Below, piece by piece: positions 51,865-60,899 of a stretch of DNA of 64,000 nt (positions within the stretch are counted from its first letter, which is position 1; each line of letters opens with the position of its first letter). The stretch comes from Sediminicola sp035798135 (GTDB lineage: Bacteria; Bacteroidota; Bacteroidia; Flavobacteriales; Flavobacteriaceae). Under the pieces are notes generated by a model that ran no database searches, was not told the origin of the DNA, and was given only the letters and a program-made list of their open reading frames with translations. Where the stretch lies: contig JAPFBR010000002.1 of NCBI GenBank assembly GCA_035798135.1, positions 186,001 through 250,000 on the forward strand. Reading direction: 5' to 3'. The position numbers and the translations under genes were made by a program.

Positions 51865-51872
51865 CAAATTTA
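51865..51872 (-). promoter_or_regulatory. TAnnTTTG-type promoter element of the oxygenase gene
   Basis: On the minus strand this reads TAAATTTG, 17 nt upstream of the start. No -33 TTG at the standard distance. Confidence 0.42.
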
Positions 51873-51968
51873 GTAAAATAATTAAGGTTATCGATCAAGA
51901 AAACATTCAATTTTGTTCCAACCTTTCGTTACATTTATCCCAATATTAGCAGACAACGTTATATTATT

Positions 51969-53945
51969 ATGAAATATCAACCTAAGAACATAAGCAAGAG
52001 TACCCAGTTAAAACTATATGAAAGGATGATGAAACCTCGATTGATCGAGGAAAAAATGCTGATCTTATTGCGTCAAGGGAAGGTTTCAAAATGGTTCAGC
52101 GGCATAGGACAGGAGGCAATTTCTGTTGGGGTTACCTCGGCTTTGAAGGAGGAGGAATATATTTTGCCAATGCACCGCAATCTTGGGGTCTTTACCTCCC
52201 GTAATATTCCCTTATATAGGTTATTTGCACAATGGCAGGGCAAGAGCAGTGGTTTTACAAAAGGTAGGGACCGGAGTTTTCATTTTGGGACCCAAGAATT
52301 CAAGATTGTTGGAATGATTTCCCATTTGGGACCTCAATTGGGTGTTGCAGACGGGATAGCACTGGCAAACACTTTAAAAAAGGAAAAATTGGTCACCGCC
52401 GTTTTTACGGGGGAGGGTGCAACGAGTGAAGGGGATTTTCATGAAGCCCTAAACGTTGCTTCGGTATGGAACCTCCCGGTTTTGTTTTGTATAGAGAACA
52501 ATGGGTATGGTCTCTCAACACCAACCAATGAGCAATATAAATGCGAGCATTTAGCGGATAAGGGGATAGGCTATGGTATGGAATCCCATATCATTGATGG
52601 CAATAACATTTTGGAAGTATACGAAAAGGTAGATGCCCTTTGTCAAAGTATGCGAAAAACGCCACGCCCAGTATTGTTGGAGTTTAAGACCTTTAGAATG
52701 CGGGGCCATGAAGAAGCAAGTGGCACCAAGTATGTCCCCCAGGAATTGATGGACCAATGGGCCAAAAAGGACCCCATTTCCAATTATGAAAAGTTTCTGG
52801 TTTCGGAAGGGGTATTAAATGAAGGTTCTATTGAGCAGATTAAGGAAAGGATTCGTGAAGAAATTGACGAACATCTGCAGATGGCCTATAATGAAGATGA
52901 AATCACTCTTGATCCCGTGACCGAAATAAACGATGTGTATAAATCCTTTGAATACCAAGAGGTTAAATCAAAGGGAAAGACTTCGAATATACGGCTGATA
53001 GATGCCATATCACAAGGCTTGAGGCAGTCTATGGAACGGCATGACAACCTAGTGCTTATGGGGCAGGATATAGCCGATTATGGGGGAGTTTTTAAGATAA
53101 CGGAAGGCTTTGTGGAAGCTTTTGGCAAAGAAAGGGTAAGAAATACCCCTATTTGTGAATCTGCCATTGTTTCAGCGGCTATGGGACTTTCCATCAATAA
53201 AATGAAGGTAATGGTGGAAATGCAGTTCGCCGATTTTGTGAGTTCCGGCTTCAATCCCATTGTAAATTACCTGGCAAAATCACATTACCGTTGGGGGGAG
53301 CATGCAGATGTGGTGGTTCGCATGCCTTGTGGCGCGGGAGTAGGGGCAGGACCTTTCCATTCCCAGACCAATGAAGCCTGGTTTACCAAGACTCCTGGTT
53401 TAAAGGTGGTCTATCCGGCGTTTCCTTATGACGCTAAAGGGCTTATGGCAACAGCAATCAATGACCCAAATCCTGTGCTCTTTTTTGAGCATAAGGCACT
53501 TTATAGGAGCATGTACCAAGATGTGCCTGAGGATTATTACACCTTGCCCTTGGGCAAAGCGAGTATTTTAAGAAATGGTTCGGAGATCACCGTGGTCACT
53601 TATGGGGCAGGGGTGCATTGGGCCTTGGAGGTTCTGGACAACCAGCCTGAAATAAATGCCGAACTAATAGATTTGCGTACCCTACAACCCTTGGATATGG
53701 AGGCCATATACATCTCGGTCAAGAAAACGGGCAAACTGATCATCTTACAGGAGGACAGTCTTTTTGGGGGCGTGGCCAGTGATATTTCGGCCTTGGTCAT
53801 GGAAAATTGTTTCGAATATCTGGATGCGCCGGTAAAAAGGGTGGCAAGTTTGGATACGCCTATTCCATTTGCCAAAAAACTGGAACAAAACTACCTCCCA
53901 AAAGCGCGTTTTTCCTTCGCTATCAAGGAATTACTTGATTACTAG
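51969..53945 (+). CDS. Fused E1 alpha/beta 2-oxoacid dehydrogenase, short form
   Basis: This 658-residue protein fuses E1 alpha (residues 1-320) and E1 beta (330-658) with almost no linker. E1 alpha has MHRNLGVFTSR, HFGTQE and the ThDP motif GEGATSEGDFHEALNVAS with ENNGYGLS; E1 beta has MGQDIADYGGVFKIT, CESAIVSAAMG, VRMPCGAGVGAGPFHSQ and the C-terminal QEDSLFGGVASDISA. It decarboxylates a 2-oxoacid, probably branched-chain, feeding an E2 elsewhere. It is a second fused E1 in this window, shorter than that at 13473-15884 and with an intact NNG. Confidence 0.92.
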   Translation: MKYQPKNISKSTQLKLYERMMKPRLIEEKMLILLRQGKVSKWFSGIGQEAISVGVTSALKEEEYILPMHRNLGVFTSRNIPLYRLFAQWQGKSSGFTKGRDRSFHFGTQEFKIVGMISHLGPQLGVADGIALANTLKKEKLVTAVFTGEGATSEGDFHEALNVASVWNLPVLFCIENNGYGLSTPTNEQYKCEHLADKGIGYGMESHIIDGNNILEVYEKVDALCQSMRKTPRPVLLEFKTFRMRGHEEASGTKYVPQELMDQWAKKDPISNYEKFLVSEGVLNEGSIEQIKERIREEIDEHLQMAYNEDEITLDPVTEINDVYKSFEYQEVKSKGKTSNIRLIDAISQGLRQSMERHDNLVLMGQDIADYGGVFKITEGFVEAFGKERVRNTPICESAIVSAAMGLSINKMKVMVEMQFADFVSSGFNPIVNYLAKSHYRWGEHADVVVRMPCGAGVGAGPFHSQTNEAWFTKTPGLKVVYPAFPYDAKGLMATAINDPNPVLFFEHKALYRSMYQDVPEDYYTLPLGKASILRNGSEITVVTYGAGVHWALEVLDNQPEINAELIDLRTLQPLDMEAIYISVKKTGKLIILQEDSLFGGVASDISALVMENCFEYLDAPVKRVASLDTPIPFAKKLEQNYLPKARFSFAIKELLDY

Positions 53946-53985
53946 CATATGCGTTACAATTAGATGTTTTTGTATTAATATTGCA

Positions 53986-54059
53986 CGTTGAAATCACGAC
54001 CTTGCGATGGGATTTTACACATTCAATTTGTTGTAAAGCCCTTTTGGAGTATTTCAACG
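53986..54059. repeat. Spaced inverted repeat upstream of the lipocalin-like gene
   Basis: CGTTGAAAT (53986-53994) and ATTTCAACG (54051-54059) are perfect inverted copies 56 nt apart, the second ending 27 nt before the gene start. They could be separated regulator sites. With 9-bp arms chance is possible. Confidence 0.35.
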
Positions 54060-54086
54060 TATATAAGTTAAATTAAACCATAAGTG

Positions 54087-54569
54087 ATGAATAAAAAACT
54101 CTTTTTAGTACTTGCCGTTTCGGCACTTTTAATGACATCTTGTTCCGTGACCAAAGAGGTTCGAGCCCAAAGGAACATGTTGAGTGGGACCTGGTCCCTA
54201 AACAAAATCTCCTATGAGAACAATACGGGAACCTTCACTTCCTTGCTTTTTAATGATGCCAAGGATGTCTGCTTTAAGGACAGCGAATGGTTTTTCAGGG
54301 ACAATAACAGCACTGGGCGCTATACCATTCCAAGTGGTAGCCTTTGTTCCGGAGGAGACCGTTATATCAAATGGTCCGTAGTGAATAGGGAAGGACTTTC
54401 CAATCAGCTACAGTTCAAGGCGATCAATGCCAAAAACAAGGATGTCAGTGGTGGTTTTGGCTACCGTTTGGATATCGAAAATATAACCCCACAGGCCATG
54501 ACATTGAAATCCAATGTCTCAGCTAACGGTTCGCCTGTGACCGTAGTTTATCAATTCACCAAAAAATAA
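54087..54569 (+). CDS. Lipocalin-like lipoprotein
   Basis: From the ATG at 54087 the product is 160 residues with a lipobox (LMTSC, about Cys19). The mature part has the short Bacteroidota lipocalin pattern LSGTWSLNKISYENN at its start and repeated beta strands to the end (MTLKSNVSANGSPVTVVYQF). Two cysteines (in DVCFKD and SLCSGG) may form a disulfide. Such proteins bind small hydrophobic ligands or contribute to envelope stress responses. It is followed after 11 nt by the OmpA lipoprotein, so both are likely one transcript. Confidence 0.72.
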   Translation: MNKKLFLVLAVSALLMTSCSVTKEVRAQRNMLSGTWSLNKISYENNTGTFTSLLFNDAKDVCFKDSEWFFRDNNSTGRYTIPSGSLCSGGDRYIKWSVVNREGLSNQLQFKAINAKNKDVSGGFGYRLDIENITPQAMTLKSNVSANGSPVTVVYQFTKK

Positions 54570-54580
54570 AATAAAATAAA

Positions 54581-55273
54581 ATGAAAAATATAGTTTCAAA
54601 AAGTATGATGTTTATGCTGGCACTATCTATTATTGCTAGTTGTAGTACCGTTAAAAATGCCAATAAAACCCAAAAAGGTGCTGTAATCGGTGCTGCCGGT
54701 GGCGCAGCTGTTGGAGGCGTTATCGGTAATAATGTAGGAAGTGGAAACACTGCGTTAGGTGCCATTATTGGCGCTGTTGTAGGTGGTGCAGCGGGAGGTT
54801 ACATTGGACATAGAATGGACAAGCAAGCCGAACGAATAGAAACCGAAATTCCTGGTGCAGAAGTATCCAGGGTAGGTGAAGGGATCAATGTGACATTCAA
54901 TGAGGATGCTGGAGTTTATTTTGACACCAATAATTCTTCTGTGAAGGGTGCCTCAGCCGAAACATTAAACAGATTGGCTGGCGTATTAAAGGAATATCCT
55001 GATACCAATATTTTGGTAGAAGGCCATACCGATAGCGCAGGTAGTGATGCTTACAATATGAGTCTTTCACAACAACGTGCCCAATCAGTTTCCAATTACT
55101 TGGTTGCACAAGGCATAAGCAAAAGCAGACTTACCTCCAAATGGTACGGTGAGAACCAACCGAAGTCGGATAATTCAACCGCTGAGGGAAGAACCAAGAA
55201 CCGTAGGGTAGAAATGGTAATTGTGGCCAATGAGACTATGAAACAAGAGGCTATTGAAAAAACAAAAGGATAA
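54581..55273 (+). CDS. OmpA-family lipoprotein with glycine-zipper
   Basis: This 230-residue protein has a lipobox (IIASC, Cys21), a glycine-zipper membrane segment (GAVIGAAGGAAVGGVIGNNV through GAIIGAVVGGAAGGYIG, residues about 33-78), and a C-terminal OmpA/MotB domain with VEGHTDSAGSDAYN, LSQQRAQSVSNYL and GRTKNRRVEM. The OmpA domain binds peptidoglycan; the zipper may insert in the outer membrane. It is the second gene after the lipocalin-like lipoprotein and is closed by a strong terminator. Confidence 0.9.
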   Translation: MKNIVSKSMMFMLALSIIASCSTVKNANKTQKGAVIGAAGGAAVGGVIGNNVGSGNTALGAIIGAVVGGAAGGYIGHRMDKQAERIETEIPGAEVSRVGEGINVTFNEDAGVYFDTNNSSVKGASAETLNRLAGVLKEYPDTNILVEGHTDSAGSDAYNMSLSQQRAQSVSNYLVAQGISKSRLTSKWYGENQPKSDNSTAEGRTKNRRVEMVIVANETMKQEAIEKTKG

Positions 55274-55296
55274 TACATCCAATATGTTTTAGTTTA

Positions 55297-55326
55297 AATC
55301 CCGCCCGTAATGGCGGGATTTTTTAT
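55297..55326 (+). terminator. Terminator of the lipocalin/OmpA transcript
   Basis: AATCCCGCC (55297-55305) and GGCGGGATT (55312-55320) form a 9-bp GC-rich stem followed by a T run. It ends only 22 nt before the first codon of the polyketide operon. Confidence 0.9.
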
Positions 55327-55347
55327 TTATAATAGTATCTTCCATCG

Positions 55348-56475
55348 ATGGTAGATTACGATGTTATGATCATTGGGGGAGGTTTGGCAGGCTTGACGTC
55401 AGCCTTGCACCTCAGAAAAAATGGCCATAGCGTTTTAGTCCTTGAAAAGCAGCCATATCCACATCATAAGGTCTGCGGGGAATATGTTTCCAACGAAGTA
55501 TTGCCATATTTGGAATCCTTGGATATTTCTTTTTCCGAATACCAGGTGGCACATATAGATACCTTGCAATTTTCCTTGGTCAATGGCAGGGCCATTACAA
55601 CAAAACTACCCTTAGGGGGAACAGGTATAAGCAGGTACGCCTTTGATGACCTGCTCTTTCGAAAGGCCCAGTCCCAGGGAGTGGATTTTGTTTTTGAAAG
55701 TGTGAATGGGATATCTTTTGAAAATGATACCTTTTCAGTAACCACCACCAGTCAAAATCAATTTTCCTCACAAATAGTTTTGGGGGCGTATGGAAAACGA
55801 AGTACGCTGGACATGCATTTAAAGCGCGATTTTGTGCAGCAAAAATCTACCTGGTTGGCGGTTAAGGGACATTATACGTATCCGGATTTCCCCAATAATT
55901 TGGTGGCCCTACATAATTTTAGGGGCGGTTATGCCGGACTTTCCAAAACAGAGACGGGAGCAGTCAACTTTTGTTATCTTACCACCTATGAAAGTTTTAG
56001 ACAGGAAAAGGATATCGATAGTTTTAATACCAATGTAGTTTCGGAAAATCCTTTTTTAAATCGATTCTTAAAAGAAGGGGAGCCCTTGTTCAAGGCCCCT
56101 TTAAGCATAGCACAAATTTCATTTGATAAAAAAAAGGCGATTGAAAACCATGTGTTGATGTGTGGGGATACGGCCGGGCTCATTCATCCCTTGTGTGGCA
56201 ATGGGATGGCCATGGCGATACACAGTGCCAAACTGGTTTCGGAGCTTGTGTCCAACTATTTTAATGATAAGGAATACAGTAGGGCGCATTTGGAAGACAC
56301 ATATCAAATACTTTGGGACGATGCCTTTCAACGTCGGTTATGGATGGGGAGAAAGTTGCAATCCTTGCTCTTGAGCCCTAGTATGTCCCGCTGGGCATTG
56401 GGTACCGTTGGAAATTCCCCATGGCTCTTGAACAAACTTATAAAAAGCACACACGGAAACCCAATTATCCTATGA
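55348..56475 (+). CDS. FAD-dependent oxidoreductase of the polyketide operon
   Basis: This 375-residue protein has an N-terminal Rossmann GGGLAG (residues 10-15) in DVMIIGGGLAGLTSALHL, the HHKVCGEYVSNEVLPYL segment typical of geranylgeranyl-reductase-like flavoproteins, and the second FAD motif CGDTAGLIHPLCGNGMAMAI. The family comprises aromatic hydroxylases and prenyl reductases. As the first gene of a type III PKS operon it most likely oxidises the polyketide product, as SrsC does in Streptomyces. Its stop overlaps the next start (ATGA). Confidence 0.85.
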   Translation: MVDYDVMIIGGGLAGLTSALHLRKNGHSVLVLEKQPYPHHKVCGEYVSNEVLPYLESLDISFSEYQVAHIDTLQFSLVNGRAITTKLPLGGTGISRYAFDDLLFRKAQSQGVDFVFESVNGISFENDTFSVTTTSQNQFSSQIVLGAYGKRSTLDMHLKRDFVQQKSTWLAVKGHYTYPDFPNNLVALHNFRGGYAGLSKTETGAVNFCYLTTYESFRQEKDIDSFNTNVVSENPFLNRFLKEGEPLFKAPLSIAQISFDKKKAIENHVLMCGDTAGLIHPLCGNGMAMAIHSAKLVSELVSNYFNDKEYSRAHLEDTYQILWDDAFQRRLWMGRKLQSLLLSPSMSRWALGTVGNSPWLLNKLIKSTHGNPIIL

Positions 56476-57197
56476 TCAATACCACGAATAGAAATACGGA
56501 TCCGGAATTAATGGATGATCCCATGGTCCCGGAACCGATCCTTAGGGAGGTTTTGGAGGATATTTCCCGTGTAAACCGACTCCTAAACGGTAATAGGATT
56601 ACGGTTAGGGCTGTAGATGAATTGATCAGGGAAAATCCGCAAGACATGTATACCATCGTGGATATGGGCTGTGGAGATGGACAAATGTTGAGGGAAGTGG
56701 CCGATTTTTGCCGTAAAAAAGGCGTTCGAGTGAGGTTGATTGGGATCGATTTGAGTGAAAAGGGGATTCGGATAGCCCAAGAGTTATCTCCCGATTACCC
56801 AGAAATACAATTTCTTAGACAGGATATCCTAAAGATGCAGGCAGACGAGCTGCACTGTGATATACTGCTCTGTACACTCACCATGCATCATTTTAGCAAT
56901 GCCGAAATCCCCATATTTCTGGAACAATTTGTGAATTTGGCCCAAATAGGCGTTGTCATCAATGATTTGCAAAGAAGTAAGGCGGCATATTATCTTTTTA
57001 AATTGTTTAGTATTATTTTTATAAAAACCAAAATAGGCAGATCGGACGGCCTTACATCCATAAAAAGCGGATTCAAAGGGCAGGAATTGTTGGCATTTTC
57101 AAAGACAATTCCATATGTATACCATTCGGTACAATATAAATGGGCCTTTAGATATTTATGGCTCATAAGAAAAAATAGACCCCACGTAAACAAATGA
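56472..57197 (+). CDS. SAM-dependent methyltransferase of the polyketide operon
   Basis: From the ATG at 56472 the product is 241 residues; an upstream in-frame ATG at 56421 lies inside the oxidoreductase gene and is less likely. Motif I is VDMGCGDG (residues 63-70), followed by the acidic IGIDLS and motif IV LCTLTMHHFSN. The C-terminus is basic and hydrophobic (ALLFKLFSIIF-like), perhaps membrane-associated. It probably O- or C-methylates the polyketide, as SrsB does. It shares 4-nt ATGA overlaps with both neighbours. Confidence 0.85.
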   Translation: MINTTNRNTDPELMDDPMVPEPILREVLEDISRVNRLLNGNRITVRAVDELIRENPQDMYTIVDMGCGDGQMLREVADFCRKKGVRVRLIGIDLSEKGIRIAQELSPDYPEIQFLRQDILKMQADELHCDILLCTLTMHHFSNAEIPIFLEQFVNLAQIGVVINDLQRSKAAYYLFKLFSIIFIKTKIGRSDGLTSIKSGFKGQELLAFSKTIPYVYHSVQYKWAFRYLWLIRKNRPHVNK

Positions 57198-58249
57198 ATG
57201 AAGTTAGGATTGCAAGAGTAAGCAAACAATTACCAGAATACAGTAGGGATACCAAAGATATATTGCCACTGGTTGAAGTGTGGTTAGACGGTCAGGAGGA
57301 ACGGTTTAGGCGCAAGGTCCTCAAAATATTTGAAGGCGCCGCGGTAGATACACGCTATAGCATTATGGCGCCAGAGGAGGTTTTTACAGCTTCATCATTT
57401 GAGGATAAAAACGCCATTTACGTCAGGGAAGTCAAAAAACTGGGCTCAGGGGTGCTTCAAAAAGCCCTTACAGCTGCAGATTGGCAGACAGATAGCATTG
57501 ATTTTATCATTACCGTAAGCTGTACGGGAATCATGATCCCCTCCTTGGATGCCTATATCATCAATGAATTGGGATTGCGGCAAGATGTGGTGCGACTCCC
57601 GGTAACGGAGATGGGCTGCGCGGCCGGAGTATCGGGATTGATCTATGCGTACAATTTTTTACGATCCAATCCGGGGAAACGCGCTGCTTTGGTTGCAGTG
57701 GAGAGTCCTACCGCCACTTTTCAACTGAACGACTACTCCATGGCCAACATGGTCAGTGCCGCCATCTTTGGCGATGGGGCGGCCTGTGTGCTGTTGTCTT
57801 CGGAAGAGGAAGCCCAAGGGCCCAAGATAATGGGAGGGGAGATGTACCATTTTGCGGATGCTACCCATTTGATGGGGTTTGATCTTACCAATCACGGGTT
57901 GCAAATGATTTTGGATCCCGCCGTTCCGGAAACCATCGCCGCACATTTTCCAGAGATCGTACATCCGTTTTTGGAACGCCATAATTCATCGATAGCCAAG
58001 GTTGATCATCTGATTTTTCATCCCGGGGGAAAGAAAATAGTACAAACAGTGGAAGATCTCTTTGGGGCCATGGACAAGAATATTGATGATACTAGGGAAG
58101 TATTGCGGTTGTATGGCAATATGAGCAGTGCAACAGTTTTGTATGTTTTGGAGCGGTTTCTGGAAAAAGAAATAGCCCTGGGCGAACAGGGACTTATCCT
58201 AAGTTTTGGTCCTGGATTTTCGGCCCAACGCGTTTTGTTGGAATGGTAA
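57194..58249 (+). CDS. Type III polyketide synthase
   Basis: This 351-residue protein is a chalcone/stilbene synthase homologue with the full triad: Cys142 in TEMGCAAGVSGL, His276 in IFHPGGKKI and Asn309 in YGNMSSATV. Further matches are VSCTGIMIPSLDAY, FGDGAACVLL and the C-terminal LSFGPGFSAQRVLLEW. Homodimeric type III synthases extend an acyl starter with malonyl-CoA and cyclise it to resorcinols, pyrones or phloroglucinols. The neighbouring fatty-acid genes suggest a long acyl starter. The product type cannot be read from the active site with certainty. Confidence 0.95.
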   Translation: MNEVRIARVSKQLPEYSRDTKDILPLVEVWLDGQEERFRRKVLKIFEGAAVDTRYSIMAPEEVFTASSFEDKNAIYVREVKKLGSGVLQKALTAADWQTDSIDFIITVSCTGIMIPSLDAYIINELGLRQDVVRLPVTEMGCAAGVSGLIYAYNFLRSNPGKRAALVAVESPTATFQLNDYSMANMVSAAIFGDGAACVLLSSEEEAQGPKIMGGEMYHFADATHLMGFDLTNHGLQMILDPAVPETIAAHFPEIVHPFLERHNSSIAKVDHLIFHPGGKKIVQTVEDLFGAMDKNIDDTREVLRLYGNMSSATVLYVLERFLEKEIALGEQGLILSFGPGFSAQRVLLEW

Positions 58250-58316
58250 TTCGTCACAATAATGAATTACAAAACAGTGTAATTTGAAGGTAATAAAAGA
58301 GCAGGAAAAGGGGATT

Positions 58317-59114
58317 ATGGAAGAGAATGGAGCAAAATTTGAAGCATGGGCCCTGATATTGGGGGGCAGTAGTGGCCTGGGCTTGGCCACGGCCAAAAAG
58401 TTGGCAAAGCACGGTTTTAATATTTTAGTTATACATAGAGACAGAAGAGTTGACTTCCAGTTAATTGAAGAAGAATTTAATAGTATTACTTTAAATAAAA
58501 TTAAGCTAAAATCATACCATATCGACGCCACCAATCCAGAGCGAAGAATGGACACTATAAAGGAAATCTATGGGAATTTGGGGCAAAATGGACGTATAAA
58601 AGTACTGGTCCATAGCATTGCGAAGGGTAATTTAAAACCCATGCATTCAAAAGATGGCAGCACCTTGAACAATCAGGATTTTCACCTCACGTTGGATGCC
58701 ATGGCGGTAAGTCTGTACGATTGGACAAAAGCCCTTGTGGAAGCGGATTTATTTTCGGAGGATGCCAGGATCATTTCCTTCACCAGTGAGGGCAATTCCA
58801 AAGCTTGGGAGAACTATGCGGCGGTTTCGGCTGCCAAGGCGGCCTTAGAGGCGATCACGCGTAATATAGCGCTGGAATTTGCCCCTATGGGCATCAAAGC
58901 TAATTGTGTGCAAGCGGGAATGACCTTGACGAGTTCCTTTAATATGATTCCGGGAAGTGAAGAATTGAAGGAAAATGCCCTAAAACGTAATCCCAGCGGC
59001 CGATTGACTACCCCGGAGGACGTGGCCAATGCTGTTTATCTGTTGACAACGGAGGAAGCCAAATGGATCACTGGGACGGTGTTGAAGGTAGATGGAGGGG
59101 AAAGTTTACGTTAA
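58317..59114 (+). CDS. Enoyl-ACP-reductase-like SDR of the polyketide operon
   Basis: From the ATG at 58317 the product is 265 residues; a TTG 33 nt upstream would add an N-terminus without family similarity. It has the SDR cofactor loop GGSSGLG (residues 16-22), LVHSIAKG and the catalytic Tyr166 and Lys173 spaced Y-x6-K (YAAVSAAK), the arrangement of FabI/FabL enoyl-ACP reductases rather than the Y-x3-K of ketoreductases. It should reduce the enoyl-ACP formed by the adjacent dehydratase. It lies 67 nt after the polyketide synthase. Confidence 0.82.
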   Translation: MEENGAKFEAWALILGGSSGLGLATAKKLAKHGFNILVIHRDRRVDFQLIEEEFNSITLNKIKLKSYHIDATNPERRMDTIKEIYGNLGQNGRIKVLVHSIAKGNLKPMHSKDGSTLNNQDFHLTLDAMAVSLYDWTKALVEADLFSEDARIISFTSEGNSKAWENYAAVSAAKAALEAITRNIALEFAPMGIKANCVQAGMTLTSSFNMIPGSEELKENALKRNPSGRLTTPEDVANAVYLLTTEEAKWITGTVLKVDGGESLR

Positions 59115-59165
59115 TCCAGGGACTTGTAATATGAATTGAATTCAGAAAGCCAATAAGAGTATTAC

Positions 59166-59606
59166 ATGGAATATAACTATATACTAGATCAATTGCCCTA
59201 TGGACCGGAATTCCGTTTTGTAGATCAGCTGCATCGCGTTGATGATGATGGAGCGGCAGGGGAGTTTACCTTTCTGGAGGGACTTGATTTTTACAAAGGT
59301 CATTTTAAGGAAAGCCCAGTGACCCCCGGAGTAATATTGACTGAATGTTGCGCGCAGATAGGTTTGGTTTGTTTAGGCCTATACCTACTTGATAAAAGCA
59401 ATACTTCAACTATAAAAATAGGGTTGAGCAGCTCGGAAATGGAGTTTTATCTCCCTGTTTTTCCCAAGGAAAAGGTTGTGGTGACCTCAAAAAAAATCTA
59501 TTTCAGATTCAATAAATTAAAATGCGAAGTGCGAATGCACAATAGCAAGGGAGGATTGATCTGCAAAGGTGTTATTGCCGGAATGCTTAAAATGGAAGAT
59601 ACATGA
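59166..59606 (+). CDS. FabZ-like 3-hydroxyacyl-ACP dehydratase
   Basis: This 146-residue protein has the hotdog-fold signature GHFKESPVTPGVILTE, with catalytic His46 and Glu60, and ends in the usual beta-sheet pattern. FabZ dehydrates 3-hydroxyacyl-ACP. It is smaller and more divergent than housekeeping FabZ and lies between the reductase and the ketosynthase. Its stop overlaps the FabF start by 4 nt. Confidence 0.88.
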   Translation: MEYNYILDQLPYGPEFRFVDQLHRVDDDGAAGEFTFLEGLDFYKGHFKESPVTPGVILTECCAQIGLVCLGLYLLDKSNTSTIKIGLSSSEMEFYLPVFPKEKVVVTSKKIYFRFNKLKCEVRMHNSKGGLICKGVIAGMLKMEDT

Positions 59607-60883
59607 AGAATAGGGTAGTGGTTACCGGATTAGGCGTATGCGCCCCTAATGGAGTAGGGTTAGAGGCCTTTACAGAATCTCTTCTGGAAGGCCATAGCGG
59701 TATACGGTTCCACCAAGAACTGAAGGATTTAAAATTTTCTTGCCAAATTGCTGGTAAACCAAATTTTAGCGCAGACCATATAAACTTATACTTTAACCCA
59801 TTGCAACAACGGGGATTAAACGCCAGTGGCATTGTCTACGGGGTAATGGCAGGCATGGATGCCTGGAAAGATGCGGGGTTGACCATAGCTTCAAAAGAAA
59901 CTCCGGACTGGGACAGTGGCATCATCTTTGGAACCGGGATCTTAGGGGTCGACAAATTTAGGGAGTCGATCCATTTGATTGATGCAGGCAACACCCGGAG
60001 GCTGGGGAGCACTTCCGTAATGCAGACCATGGCCAGTGGGATAAGTGCGTATTTAGGGGGTATTTTAGGCTGTGGGAACCAGGTGACCACCAATTCATCG
60101 GCATGTACCACGGGCACAGAGGGCATTTTAATGGCCTATGAGCGCATTATGGCCGGGAAGGCCACCCGAATGCTAACCGGCAGCTGCAGTGATAGTGGAC
60201 CTTATGTATGGGGCGGATTTGATGCGATGCGCATTTTGCCCAGTGCCTATAACCAAGAACCAGAAAAGGCAAGCAGGCCCATGAGTGCCTCCGCAGCGGG
60301 CTTTGTCCCGGGCAGTGGGGCAGGGGCTTTGGTATTGGAAACCTTGGATAGTGCCTTGGGGCGCGGGGCCCATATTTATGGGGAAGTGCTTGGGGGCGCA
60401 GTGAACAGTGGGGGACAACGGGGAGAGGGCACCATGACGGCCCCAAATAGTGAAGCGGTACAACGCTGCATTGTAGCTGCGGTGGAAAATGCCCAAATTC
60501 AGAAAGGGGAGATCGATGTCATCAATGGGCATCTGACGGCAACGGGGAAAGATGCTGTGGAAATCCAAAATTGGAGTGTAGCCTTGGAACGTTCGGGAAC
60601 GGAATTTCCCTATGTGAACTCCTTCAAAGGCCTAATGGGGCATTGTTTGGCAGCCGCGGGCAGTCTTGAGTGTGTTGCAGCATTATTGCAGTTCAAGGAA
60701 GGGGCTGTTTTTGGAAATAAGAATTGTGAGGATCTACATCCTGAGATCCTGGAGGCCGTGGATGCAGTCAAAATACCTAGGAAAACCATGGCACATAGCC
60801 CTGAAATTATTGCAAAGGCCAGTTTTGGTTTTGGGGATGTAAATGCTTGTGTTATTTTTAAGGCGTATAAAAACGAAAACTAA
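59603..60883 (+). CDS. FabF-like beta-ketoacyl-ACP synthase of the polyketide operon
   Basis: This 426-residue protein has the KAS II triad: Cys168 in NSSACTTGTEG, His310 in INGHLTATGKD and His347 in LMGHCLAAAGS. The core motifs PGSGAGALVLE and VNSFKGLMGH are intact, so it should be an active elongating ketosynthase. Part of the gene (about 60,300-60,400) is markedly GC-richer than the rest of the window. Its start overlaps the dehydratase stop by 4 nt, and the acyl carrier protein follows after 16 nt. Confidence 0.93.
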   Translation: MKNRVVVTGLGVCAPNGVGLEAFTESLLEGHSGIRFHQELKDLKFSCQIAGKPNFSADHINLYFNPLQQRGLNASGIVYGVMAGMDAWKDAGLTIASKETPDWDSGIIFGTGILGVDKFRESIHLIDAGNTRRLGSTSVMQTMASGISAYLGGILGCGNQVTTNSSACTTGTEGILMAYERIMAGKATRMLTGSCSDSGPYVWGGFDAMRILPSAYNQEPEKASRPMSASAAGFVPGSGAGALVLETLDSALGRGAHIYGEVLGGAVNSGGQRGEGTMTAPNSEAVQRCIVAAVENAQIQKGEIDVINGHLTATGKDAVEIQNWSVALERSGTEFPYVNSFKGLMGHCLAAAGSLECVAALLQFKEGAVFGNKNCEDLHPEILEAVDAVKIPRKTMAHSPEIIAKASFGFGDVNACVIFKAYKNEN

Positions 60884-60899
60884 TTACCTATTAAAATAT

